DNA of 64,000 nucleotides from Mycolicibacterium poriferae (lineage in GTDB: Bacteria > Actinomycetota > Actinomycetes > Mycobacteriales > Mycobacteriaceae): assembly GCF_010728325.1 (NCBI RefSeq), contig NZ_AP022570.1, positions 3,162,001-3,226,000 of the forward strand, read 5' to 3'. How positions within the stretch are numbered: position 1 is the first letter of the stretch; each line of letters starts with the position of its first letter. Positions 8,712-18,231 of this stretch are shown piece after piece. The position numbers and the translations under genes were made by a program. Under the pieces are notes generated by a model that ran no database searches, was not told the DNA's origin, and was given only the letters and a program-made list of their open reading frames with translations.

Positions 8712-9911
8712 GTGACGTCGAATCTGACTCAGGCTGTGGAGGGCTCAGCCCTGTCCGCGGTGAACAAGGGCGAGATCTTCTCGTCCTTCGACGTCGACGC
8801 CTTCGAGGTGCCCGGCGGTCGAGACGAGATCTGGCGGTTCACCCCGCTCAAGCGGCTGCGCGGACTGCACGACGGCTCGGCGGGATCGAATGGCCGGGCC
8901 ACCGGTTCGGCGGGCATCACCGTCACCGAGCGTCCCGGCGTCACCGTCGAAACCGTCGGACGCGACGACAACCGGCTCGGCCAGGCCGGTGCTCCCACCG
9001 ATCGCGTTGCGGCGCAGGCATTTTCGTCGTTCGACACCGCCACCGTGGTGACGGTCGCCCGCGACACCGAGGTGAGCGAACCGATCGAGATCGCCATCAC
9101 CGGTCCTGGCGAGGGCGCCGTGGCCTACGGCCATCTCCAGATCCGTGTCGAGGAACTCTCGCGTGCCATCGTCGTGGTCGATCTGCGCGGGAGCGGGACC
9201 TACGCCGACAACGTCGAGATCCTCGTCGGCGACTCGGCCGGCGTCGGAGTGATCTGGATCGCCGACTGGGCCGACGACATGGTCCACGTCAGTTCGCATC
9301 ACGCCACGCTCGGCAAGGATGCCGTGATCGGGCATGTGAACGTCACCCTGGGCGGAGACGTGGTGCGGACCACGGCGACGGTGCGCTACACCGCCCCCGG
9401 CGGAGATGCTCAGATGTTGGGCACCTATTTCGCCGACGACGGACAGCATTTCGAGTCCCGGCTGCTGGTCGACCATGCCCACCCGAACTGCAAATCGGAC
9501 GTGCTCTACAAGGGCGCGCTGCAGGGTGATCCCGACTCGGGAAAACCCGATGCGCACACCGTGTGGATCGGCGACGTGTTGATCCGCGCCGCGGCGACCG
9601 GCACCGATACTTTCGAGGTCAACCGCAACCTGGTGCTCACCGACGGGGCGCGGGCGGACTCGGTGCCGAACCTGGAGATCGAGACCGGCGAGATCGCCGG
9701 TGCCGGCCATGCCAGCGCCACCGGCCGTTTCGACGACGAGCAGCTGTTCTATCTGCGCTCACGCGGAATTCCCGAGGAAGCGGCACGGCGGCTGGTCGTG
9801 CGCGGCTTCTTCAACGAGATCATCGCCAAGATCGCCGTGCCCGCAGTGCGTGAGCGACTGACCGAAGCCATTGAACGAGAACTAGCCATCACGGAATCGA
9901 GAACCTCGTAA
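8712..9911 (+). CDS. sufD: SufD, Fe-S cluster assembly subunit
   Basis: A 399-residue partner of SufB in the SufBC2D complex. The N-terminus is variable (VTSNLTQAVEGSALSAVNKGEIFSSFDVDAFEVPG...WRFTPLKRLRG). The C-terminal beta-helix core has the typical segments DNVEILVGDSAGV, MLGTYFADDGQHFESRLLVDHAHPNCKSDVLYKGAL and QLFYLRSRGIPEEAARRLVVRGFF. The GTG at 8712 lies 2 nt after the sufB stop; although the frame stays open upstream inside sufB, this start gives the usual SufD length. sufC follows 2 nt after the stop. Confidence 0.96.
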   Translation: MTSNLTQAVEGSALSAVNKGEIFSSFDVDAFEVPGGRDEIWRFTPLKRLRGLHDGSAGSNGRATGSAGITVTERPGVTVETVGRDDNRLGQAGAPTDRVAAQAFSSFDTATVVTVARDTEVSEPIEIAITGPGEGAVAYGHLQIRVEELSRAIVVVDLRGSGTYADNVEILVGDSAGVGVIWIADWADDMVHVSSHHATLGKDAVIGHVNVTLGGDVVRTTATVRYTAPGGDAQMLGTYFADDGQHFESRLLVDHAHPNCKSDVLYKGALQGDPDSGKPDAHTVWIGDVLIRAAATGTDTFEVNRNLVLTDGARADSVPNLEIETGEIAGAGHASATGRFDDEQLFYLRSRGIPEEAARRLVVRGFFNEIIAKIAVPAVRERLTEAIERELAITESRTS

Positions 9912-9913
9912 CC

Positions 9914-11962
<2,049 letters not shown>

Positions 11963-11963
<1 letters not shown>

Positions 11964-12556
11964 TGAGGCTCGAACAGATCTACCAGGAAGTGATCCTCGA
12001 TCACTACAAGCACCCGCACCATCGCGGGCTGCGTGAGCCCTTCGGCGCCGAGGTGCATCACGTCAATCCGACCTGCGGTGACGAGGTGACGTTGCGGGTG
12101 GCGTTGTCCGAAGACGGTCAGACCGTCGATGACATCTCCTACGACGGTCAGGGTTGCTCGATCAGTCAGGCGTCGACGTCGGTGCTGACCGATCAGGTGA
12201 TCGGTCAGAGTGTGGGGGATGCGCTGAAGACCGTCGCGGCGTTCTCGGAGATGGTGTCGTCTCGCGGCCGGATCGAAGGAGACGAGGATGTGCTCGGTGA
12301 CGGGGTGGCCTTCGCAGGGGTCGCGAAGTATCCCGCCCGGGTGAAGTGTGCACTGCTGGGCTGGACCGCGTTCAAGGCCGCACTGGCGGAGGCCAGTGCA
12401 TCGGACACAGCACTGGCGGAGGCCAGTGCATCGGACACAGCACTGGCGGAGGCCAGTGCATCGGACACAGCGCTGGCGGAGGCCAGTGCATCGGACACAG
12501 CACTGGCACTGGCCGGTGGCGGGGACGCCGCCGAAGAAGCTGAGGAGAATTCATGA
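11963..12556 (+). CDS. sufU: SufU, zinc-dependent sulfur-transfer protein with repeat-bearing C-terminal extension
   Basis: SufU accepts sulfur from SufS. The conserved IscU-like fold spans residues 1 to ~137, with zinc ligands C38 and D40 (NPTCGDEV), C65 (GQGCSIS) and C129 (VKCALLGW). The start ATG overlaps the sufS stop. The protein is 197 residues, longer than the ~150-160 usual for the family. The excess is a C-terminal tail (about 140-197) made of four copies of ALAEASASDT, then ALALAGGGDAAEEAEENS. The tail is alanine-rich, acidic and probably helical or disordered. It is encoded by a perfect or near-perfect 30-bp tandem repeat. The stop overlaps the sufT start in an ATGA. The core assignment is firm; any role of the tail is unknown. 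Confidence 0.95.
12380..12499 (+). repeat. Four 30-bp tandem repeats inside the sufU 3' end
   Basis: Units at 12380-12409, 12410-12439, 12440-12469 and 12470-12499 are identical apart from one substitution (gcactgg to gcgctgg) in unit 4. The period of 30 bp keeps the reading frame and encodes ALAEASASDT. Each of the first three units contains a perfect 8-bp inverted repeat, GCACTGGC-GGAG-GCCAGTGC, so the mRNA could form a row of tetraloop hairpins; the unit-4 substitution breaks one pair in its stem. Confidence 0.97.
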
Positions 12557-12900
12557 GTGACACCGCACTGCCCAACGACGAACTGTTGGCCGAGCTCGAG
12601 GAGGCCATGCGCGACGTCGTCGATCCCGAGCTGGGCATCAACGTCGTCGACCTCGGCCTGGTCTACGGCATCGATGTCGAGAAGAGCGACGGCGGACCCG
12701 TCGCGTTGATCGACATGACGCTGACGTCGGCGGCGTGTCCGCTGACCGATGTGATCGAGGATCAGTCGCGGACCGCGCTGGTGGGTGCAGGGCTGGTCAA
12801 CGAGATCAAGATCAACTGGGTGTGGAACCCGCCGTGGGGCCCGGACAAGATCACCGACGACGGGCGCGAGCAGCTGCGCGCGCTCGGGTTCACGGTGTAG
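12553..12900 (+). CDS. sufT: SufT, DUF59/MIP18-family Fe-S maturation protein
   Basis: A 115-residue single-domain DUF59 protein. The family motifs are present: VVDPELGINVVDLGLVYGI near the N-terminus and MTLTSAACPLTDVIEDQ, with the conserved cysteine (C59-60 region) followed by PLTD. The C-terminal WNPPWGPDKITDDGREQLRALGF is typical. SufT-type proteins act late in Fe-S cluster delivery to target enzymes. Start ATG overlaps the sufU stop by 4 nt. It is the last gene of the suf operon; a convergent gene ends 9 nt downstream. Confidence 0.94.
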   Translation: MSDTALPNDELLAELEEAMRDVVDPELGINVVDLGLVYGIDVEKSDGGPVALIDMTLTSAACPLTDVIEDQSRTALVGAGLVNEIKINWVWNPPWGPDKITDDGREQLRALGFTV

Positions 12901-12909
12901 CGAACCCGG

Positions 12910-13605
12910 TCAATCCAGCAGGCCGGCCAGCTCGATCAGATCGGCGGCCACCAGCGTGGGTCGGGGCAGTGAGTCGACGGGGAGCACGGCGTTGCCTGGA
13001 CGGGCGATGAACGCCGCGCTCATCCCGGCGGCTTGGGCCCCCATCGTGTCCCAGATATGCGCCGCGACCATCATGCAGTCCGCTGGCATCACCCCGAGTT
13101 CGGCGGCGACGCCGGTGTAGAGCCGGGTGGCCGGCTTGAACACTCCGAAGGTGTCGACACTGAACTGCCGCTCGAAGTGAGCTGCCAGGCCCGCGTGCTC
13201 CAGCGGCGTCGGGGCCCCGGACGACGGTGGTGAATTCGTCAGGGTGACAAGGCGGTAGCCCCGCTCAGCCAGTGTCGTGAGACCTTCGGCGACGTCCGCG
13301 TGGGCCTGCATCGTGCGCATGCTCTGCGCCAGCCGCTCCAGGTCGTCGGACCCGACAGCAACCCTGTGCACGTCCCCGAGCATCCGCAGGACCGAGCGGC
13401 CGAGGGTGACGAAATCCACGTAGCTGCCGGACATGGTCACCGTCATCGAGTACATCACCAGCTGCCCGAACCATTCCCGCAGCACCCGCGGGTCGCCGAA
13501 CAGGCCGTCGAATACCGGGGCCAGCGCGTCGATGTCGATCAGCGTCTCGTTGACATCGAACACCAACACCGACGGTTTACGGGTTTCCGCAGTCACGCCT
13601 TTCAC
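12910..13605 (-). CDS. HAD-superfamily haloacid dehalogenase type II-like hydrolase
   Basis: A 231-residue HAD hydrolase. The nucleophile motif I is VFDVNETLIDIDAL, motif II LVTLTNSPPSSG, motif III lysine in FGVFKPATRLY, and motif IV MVAAHIWDTMGAQAAGM. This combination is typical of L-2-haloacid dehalogenases, which hydrolyse 2-halo-carboxylic acids, although many relatives act on other substrates. GTG at 13605 (VKGVTAET) was chosen; a second GTG at 13596 is possible. The upstream open frame to 13902 overlaps the divergent gene and was not used. Convergent with sufT. Not part of the M. tuberculosis arrangement as I recall it. Confidence 0.85.
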   Translation of the reverse strand: MKGVTAETRKPSVLVFDVNETLIDIDALAPVFDGLFGDPRVLREWFGQLVMYSMTVTMSGSYVDFVTLGRSVLRMLGDVHRVAVGSDDLERLAQSMRTMQAHADVAEGLTTLAERGYRLVTLTNSPPSSGAPTPLEHAGLAAHFERQFSVDTFGVFKPATRLYTGVAAELGVMPADCMMVAAHIWDTMGAQAAGMSAAFIARPGNAVLPVDSLPRPTLVAADLIELAGLLD

Positions 13606-13688
13606 GATCTCATTCTGCGTGCCCGGCTTTCGTGTAACGCTCGACCACGACGACCGCACTGTCTCGGGTGGAGGCGAGAGGAGCCGAG

Positions 13689-14336
13689 GTGGCCGAGGGT
13701 TTCGACCAGCGCTATGAGCGCACCCGTGTCCAGCTGCACGGCTTGGCGGAAGGTCTGATCGCCGGGCCCCAATATCGGTCGGCGGGCACGATCCGGCTGG
13801 CGGTCTACGCCGACGGCTTCGGTGGCGTCGTGTCACCGCTGTCCATCCGCGGAGGCCGGTTCGACTGGGTCGACGGGTCCGCACCGTTGGCGGGCACGCC
13901 ACGAGAGTTGGCCCGGGCCGCGGGGGTCGACTTCGGAGCGCCCGAGGACGTCTATTCAGCTCCCGGTCTGCTGGACGCCGAGACGACGCTCGCGGTCGAG
14001 GAAGGCATCGCGGCCCTGATCGCCCGTAGCCACCATGCCGGCAGCCAGGCTCTGCGCCAGCTGTTCACGGAGCATCAGCCGGTGCTGTGGCCCGAACACT
14101 TCGACGTCGCGGTGAGCGTGGCCGAGGTGAACTACGGCGTTTCGGCGGGCGACGGTTACCACCCGACGCCCTACGCCTACGTGGGTCCCTGGAAACCGCG
14201 AACCGGCCCGTTCTGGAACGCCCCATTCGGTGCGGCGTATCCATTGCACAGCGACCACGACGGCGCAGACCTCGTCACCGACATCGTCGAATTCTTCGAA
14301 CAGGGCAGAGCCGAACTGGAGGGACACGCCCCATGA
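13689..14336 (+). CDS. Conserved hypothetical protein, coupled to a flavoprotein gene
   Basis: A 215-residue soluble protein I do not recognise. GTG at 13689 (VAEGFDQRYERTRVQLHGL) is preceded by a GAGAGG ribosome binding site about 8-9 nt upstream, which decides this start over an ATG at 13668. Visible features are an N-terminal strand-rich half (GTIRLAVYADGFGGVVSPLSIRGGRF), a middle helical part (TTLAVEEGIAALIARSHHAGSQALRQLF), and an aromatic, glycine-rich stretch (NYGVSAGDGYHPTPYAYVGPWKPRTGPFWNAPFGA). The C-terminus is acidic and helical. No signal peptide or membrane segment. Its stop overlaps the next start in an ATGA, so it is probably co-translated with the flavoprotein and may share its pathway. 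Confidence 0.75.
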   Translation: MAEGFDQRYERTRVQLHGLAEGLIAGPQYRSAGTIRLAVYADGFGGVVSPLSIRGGRFDWVDGSAPLAGTPRELARAAGVDFGAPEDVYSAPGLLDAETTLAVEEGIAALIARSHHAGSQALRQLFTEHQPVLWPEHFDVAVSVAEVNYGVSAGDGYHPTPYAYVGPWKPRTGPFWNAPFGAAYPLHSDHDGADLVTDIVEFFEQGRAELEGHAP

Positions 14337-15049
14337 CCGACATCGACCCGGATTTCAGTGACCTTCGCGCCTTGTTCATCAACTGCACGCTCAAGAGGTC
14401 GCCCGAGATCAGCCACACCGAGGGCCTGATCCGCATCAGTTCCGCCATCATGGAGCGGCACGGCGTCGCGGTCGAGGTGGTGCGCGCCGTCGACCATGAC
14501 ATCGCGACCGGGGTGTGGCCGGACATGCGTGAGCACGGCTGGCCGAGCGACGACTGGCCTGCCATCTTCGAGCAGGTCCTGGCCGCCGACATCCTCGTGC
14601 TCGCGGGTCCGATCTGGCTGGGCGACAACAGTTCGGTGATGAAGCGGGTGCACGAACGGCTGTACGGAGGGTCGCACCTGCTCAACGATGCCGGCCAGTA
14701 TCTCTACTACGGCCGGGTCGGTGGGTGCCTGATCACCGGCAACGAGGACGGAGTCAAGCACTGCGCGCAGAACGTGCTGTACACGCTTCAGCACATCGGT
14801 TACACGATCCCGCCGCAGGCCGATGCCGGCTGGATCGGTGAGGCCGGCCCGGGCCCGTCGTACCTCGATCCGGGGTCGGGCGGCCCGGCCAACGACTTCA
14901 CCAACCGCAACACCACCTTCATGACCTGGAATCTGATGCACCTGGCCCGGATGCTGAAGCACAGCGGAGGTGTGCCGGCCTACGGCAACATCCGCGCGGG
15001 GTGGGACGCGGGCTGCCGGTACGACTTCGTCAACCCGGAGTACCGCTAG
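14333..15049 (+). CDS. NAD(P)H-dependent FMN reductase / flavodoxin-fold protein
   Basis: A 238-residue flavodoxin-like protein. The first strand and phosphate-binding loop are ALFINCTLKRSPEISHTEGLI, followed by ADILVLAGPIWLGDNSSVMKRVHERLYGG, the typical W-containing flavin-contact loop, and GRVGGCLITGNEDGVKHCAQNVL for the dimer and flavin region. Such enzymes reduce quinones or FMN, or act as azoreductase-like dehydrogenases; the substrate here is unknown. ATG at 14333 overlaps the stop of the preceding unknown gene. A 440-bp non-coding stretch follows. Confidence 0.85.
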   Translation: MTDIDPDFSDLRALFINCTLKRSPEISHTEGLIRISSAIMERHGVAVEVVRAVDHDIATGVWPDMREHGWPSDDWPAIFEQVLAADILVLAGPIWLGDNSSVMKRVHERLYGGSHLLNDAGQYLYYGRVGGCLITGNEDGVKHCAQNVLYTLQHIGYTIPPQADAGWIGEAGPGPSYLDPGSGGPANDFTNRNTTFMTWNLMHLARMLKHSGGVPAYGNIRAGWDAGCRYDFVNPEYR

Positions 15050-15489
15050 CCCGGATGTTGCCTGTCTGCTTTCGGCAATTGTGACGCCGCTGCCCACCGC
15101 CGACAATGCCACTGAAAAGGCCCTGCAGAGCAATGTAATTACTGATCGCTGTTCGGCAGAACGGCACACCGGCAAACATTTGGTGTTGCGCTACGAATGT
15201 CGCTTCCACCCCCGTACATTTTCTCGCCAACGTTCGGAAATTTGCGGAGTGGAATTTTCGGGTGAAAACAAGCGCGCAGTCACGCTATTGGATATCGTTT
15301 GCTGTGCAGCGAGGTCCGTTTGCGGAGAGACTCTTCTAGAGAGTCTTTTCCTGCGCCATTGATGCTGATGCGTGTGCGAGGGGGCGTCCGCATCTGGATT
15401 TCTGTATTCGCTGTGGCTCGGCCTCGATCTGACGGCCGCGCCGTGTTCGTTTCTGTTTCTTGTCGCCGACAGCAGGGATGGATGGAGTC
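15050..15489 (+). other. 440-bp non-coding region before the GH16 gene, with terminator-like hairpin
   Basis: No convincing gene was found. The stretch is lower in GC than its surroundings. It contains a bulged GGCA(A)TTGT / ACAATGCC inverted repeat around 15071-15112, a TATCGT hexamer at 15293-15298 that could be a -10 box for the GH16 gene, and a 7-bp hairpin followed by T residues at 15328-15349. Confidence 0.6.
15328..15349 (+). terminator. Hairpin plus T-run in the GH16 leader
   Basis: AGACTCT (15328-15334), a 5-nt loop, AGAGTCT (15340-15346), then three more T after the stem's final T. The shape is that of an intrinsic terminator. It lies about 140 nt before the GH16 start and about 30 nt after the possible -10 at 15293, so it could act as an attenuator, or could end transcription from upstream. 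Its stem is only moderately GC-rich. Confidence 0.5.
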
Positions 15490-17289
15490 ATGCGAAGTCG
15501 CCACACAGATTGCTCGACGAGCGTCAACGGCAAATACTGGTTGGCCAGCGGCGTGTTCGTTGCCGGACTCGGTGCGGCCATGCTGACCGCTACCGCCGCC
15601 ACCGCTTCGGCCACTCCCGCTGACTCCGGCACATCGGCCGGCTCGTCCTCGCAGGATGGCACCTCGCCGCAGAAAGGCGGTTCGTCCCACAGGTCCACCA
15701 CTGCGAATGCGCCGGATGGCGACGCCACCGACAGAACGTCCGACGACGGGACCGATAGAGCCTCCGGCGACGCCACCGATCATTCGTCCGACGACGAGTT
15801 TGACGATCTCGACGCCGTCGCCGAGCCCGATGACATGACCGAGGAGATCTCGGAGGACTCTGACGATGACGCAGCGGACGCTGACCGAGACACGGTCGAC
15901 CCCGTCGAATCCGTCGACCTCTCGGGTGAGGACGACCTCTCCGGCGAGGACAACACAGGCGCGGGAAAGGACACCGACGAGGGGACCGCCTCGGGCGCGG
16001 ACGACACGGGCGCGGGAGGTGCTGGCGCGGGAGACGCTGGCAGAGAAGAACCGGTCGCATCGGGAACCGCGCGGGGGGACGACTCCGGCTCCGACGAGTC
16101 CAGCAGGGTGAGCGTGCCGGTCCCGGTCACGCGCAAGGAGACCGATCGCGGCGAGGAACTGCGGGACACGGTCGCCCGCGCGTCTGCTCCGGTCGAGCAC
16201 ACGCCCGCTGCAGCGCAGGCGCAGCGCATCGCGGCGGACCCACCCGTCGAGGCTGCCTCGGCCCAGTCCGCGATGTCGGTCACCGCGACACCCCCTGCCC
16301 GGATCACGGTCGGCTCGATGATCGTCGACATGCTCTACTCCCTGGGAATTCGCGATACCGGGTTGGGGGCCGACTTCCTGGCCATTCCTGTGCCGCGCTT
16401 CATCGAGTCCTGGTGGCAGGGAGTGCGCACCCGCATCTACCGCGACGTGGTCATTCCCGAACCGGAACCCGAACCGCAGCCTGAGCCCGCTCCAGAGCCT
16501 GAGCCCGCTCCGGAGCCGGCCGACCCAGAGTTGTTGTGGGAGAGCAACTTCACCGACATGACCGAGGCGCTGCGGTACTGGGGCCTGCAGACCGGGCGCT
16601 GGGGCGCTCCGGCGGGAGAGAACCAGTACTACACAGACGGCGACAACGTCTACATCGACGCCGACGGGAACCTCGTCATCGACGCCCGGCGGGAGGCCAC
16701 GCCCGACGGCCTCGGCGCACCGCACAACTACACCTCGGCGCGCGTGGTCACCTACGGCAAGCAGTCCTTCGGTGTGGGCACCAGGGTGGTGGCACGCATC
16801 CAGATGCCGGCCACGCAGGGCAGCCTGCCGGCGTTCTGGTCGGTGGGCCTCGAACCGGGTCACGAATTCGACTGGCCGCGGCAAGGCGAGATCGACATCG
16901 TGGAAATCCCCGGCCTGGGCACCCCGCAGTCACGGCGGGTCTGGACCGGCAACATCCACGGTCCGGCCGACACCGACAACAGCGTCGACGTCACACTGCA
17001 CGACGTCGCCGCCGACCTGGGCATCGATCTGTCGCAGGGGTTCCACGACTACGGCATGGACTGGCATGCCGACCGAATCGTCTGGCACGTCGACGGCGTC
17101 GAGGTCGGCAGCGTCACCCAGGCCCAGTACGAGGCTCTGGGCGGCGACTGGACACCGTTCTCCGGGGCCTGGGACCACTACCTGATCCTCAACGTGGCGG
17201 TCGGCAACCCGTGGACCGGGGACCCGGACCCGTCGGCGCCGTTCCACGCACAGATGAAGGTCGACTGGGTCAAGGCCTATCAGCTGTAA
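15490..17289 (+). CDS. Secreted glycoside hydrolase family 16 (beta-glucanase-like) with long acidic N-terminal region
   Basis: A 599-residue secreted or surface protein. Residues ~15-42 (KYWLASGVFVAGLGAAMLTATAATASATP) look like a signal peptide or anchor. A long disordered region rich in Asp, Ser, Thr and Gly follows to about residue 220, then a spacer, then a Pro-Glu linker (repeats of EPEP/PEPAP, about 320-342). The C-terminal ~250 residues are the GH16 catalytic domain, with the active-site signature at 467-472 (E-I-D-I-V-E, flanked by WPRQG and IPG; nucleophile and acid/base glutamates) and YTSARVVTYGKQSFG upstream. GH16 enzymes cleave beta-1,3 or mixed beta-glucans; the substrate here is not determinable. 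Start: ATG at 15490 has GGATGGAG just upstream; ATG at 15478 is an alternative. Confidence 0.88.
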   Translation: MRSRHTDCSTSVNGKYWLASGVFVAGLGAAMLTATAATASATPADSGTSAGSSSQDGTSPQKGGSSHRSTTANAPDGDATDRTSDDGTDRASGDATDHSSDDEFDDLDAVAEPDDMTEEISEDSDDDAADADRDTVDPVESVDLSGEDDLSGEDNTGAGKDTDEGTASGADDTGAGGAGAGDAGREEPVASGTARGDDSGSDESSRVSVPVPVTRKETDRGEELRDTVARASAPVEHTPAAAQAQRIAADPPVEAASAQSAMSVTATPPARITVGSMIVDMLYSLGIRDTGLGADFLAIPVPRFIESWWQGVRTRIYRDVVIPEPEPEPQPEPAPEPEPAPEPADPELLWESNFTDMTEALRYWGLQTGRWGAPAGENQYYTDGDNVYIDADGNLVIDARREATPDGLGAPHNYTSARVVTYGKQSFGVGTRVVARIQMPATQGSLPAFWSVGLEPGHEFDWPRQGEIDIVEIPGLGTPQSRRVWTGNIHGPADTDNSVDVTLHDVAADLGIDLSQGFHDYGMDWHADRIVWHVDGVEVGSVTQAQYEALGGDWTPFSGAWDHYLILNVAVGNPWTGDPDPSAPFHAQMKVDWVKAYQL

Positions 17290-17292
17290 TCC

Positions 17293-18117
17293 TCACTGCT
17301 CTTGCAGCAGTGCCCGGGTGGTCTCATCCAGCGGGGTGTAGACCACCAGCTGCAGGTCCGGGCGGTCCGAGGGGCGCAGTTGATGGTGTTCCAGCCGCAG
17401 CCGGCCCGCACCGCGGCGGTGGAACACCCGCTCTCGGGACTCGAACCCGGCCACCGGGTGACCATCCCAGCCGCTGCAGAATTCCGGGCTTTCCGTCCGC
17501 AACCGATCGACCAGGGCCACGATCGCGGGATCGCCCAGCCGGTTACCGGCCTCGGCGCGGAACTCGGCGAGGAAGCGGCGGCTGGTGATCTCCCAGTCGT
17601 CGACCAGCTCCCGCACCGCGGGATCGGTGAACACCAGCCACAGCAGATTTCGATCGGCGGCATCGACCGTCGCCACGTTGGGGTACAGCGCCGCGTACGC
17701 GCGGTTCCACGCCACGATCGACCAGTCGGCGGCCAGCGCGTAGGCGGGTCTGCCGGTCAGCTCGTCCAGCAGGCGCTGGATGTGCGCCGGCGCCGGTTCC
17801 ACGGTGCCGGCGTGCAGGTGTGGCGACGGGGCGTAGCCGGCCAGGCTGAGCAGGTACTGGTGTTCTGGGCCGGAAAGCCGCAGTGCCGTGGCGATCGCGT
17901 CCAGCACCTGCCGCGACGGCGTGATCGGTCGAGCCTGTTCGAGCCAGGTGTACCAGGTCACGCTCACCCCGCAGAGCGCAGACACCTCCTCGCGGCGTAA
18001 CCCTGTCGTGCGGTCCCGGGGCAGCGCCGGCAGCCCGTGCAGGTCTCGCGACATCGCGGTGCGGCGTGCCCGCAGGAACGCGGCCAGCTCGGCGCGGCTG
18101 TCGGACTGTCCCGCCAT
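17293..18117 (-). CDS. Helix-turn-helix transcriptional regulator, MmyB-like
   Basis: A 274-residue regulator with an N-terminal XRE-type HTH (about residues 8-78: RAELAAFLRARR...GLRREEVSALCGVSVTWYTWLEQARP...VLDAIATALRLS) and a C-terminal MmyB-like ligand-binding domain (ALAADWSIVAWNRAYAALYP, NLLWLVFTDPAVRELVDDWE, HHQLRPSDRPDLQLVVYTPLD). MmyB-type proteins often sit divergent from an oxidoreductase or metabolic gene they control and are thought to bind fatty acid-like ligands. Here the divergent neighbour, 114 bp away, is the ilvD-like gene. ATG at 18117 was chosen because it begins just before the HTH. Converges with the GH16 gene, 3 nt apart. Confidence 0.88.
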   Translation of the reverse strand: MAGQSDSRAELAAFLRARRTAMSRDLHGLPALPRDRTTGLRREEVSALCGVSVTWYTWLEQARPITPSRQVLDAIATALRLSGPEHQYLLSLAGYAPSPHLHAGTVEPAPAHIQRLLDELTGRPAYALAADWSIVAWNRAYAALYPNVATVDAADRNLLWLVFTDPAVRELVDDWEITSRRFLAEFRAEAGNRLGDPAIVALVDRLRTESPEFCSGWDGHPVAGFESRERVFHRRGAGRLRLEHHQLRPSDRPDLQLVVYTPLDETTRALLQEQ

Positions 18118-18231
18118 GGCTGACCATCGTATTCGGGCAAGACGCCCGCCCCCGCGCTCGGACCTGGTGCTCTCACTACTAGCAGCGCCGCCGTCTTCCG
18201 GGCGGCACCGCGCAGACGCAAGGCTGAGCAG

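Noticed and set aside
12380..12499. CRISPR array
   Set aside because: Copies are directly contiguous without spacers, the array is inside a coding frame, and no cas genes are near.
13606..13902. N-terminal extension of the dehalogenase frame
   Set aside because: It would overlap the divergent gene starting at 13689, is Arg/Pro-rich and lies before the conserved HAD motif I strand.
15299..15586. Small open frame in the GH16 leader
   Set aside because: No ribosome binding site, no recognisable sequence, and it runs out of frame into the GH16 coding region.
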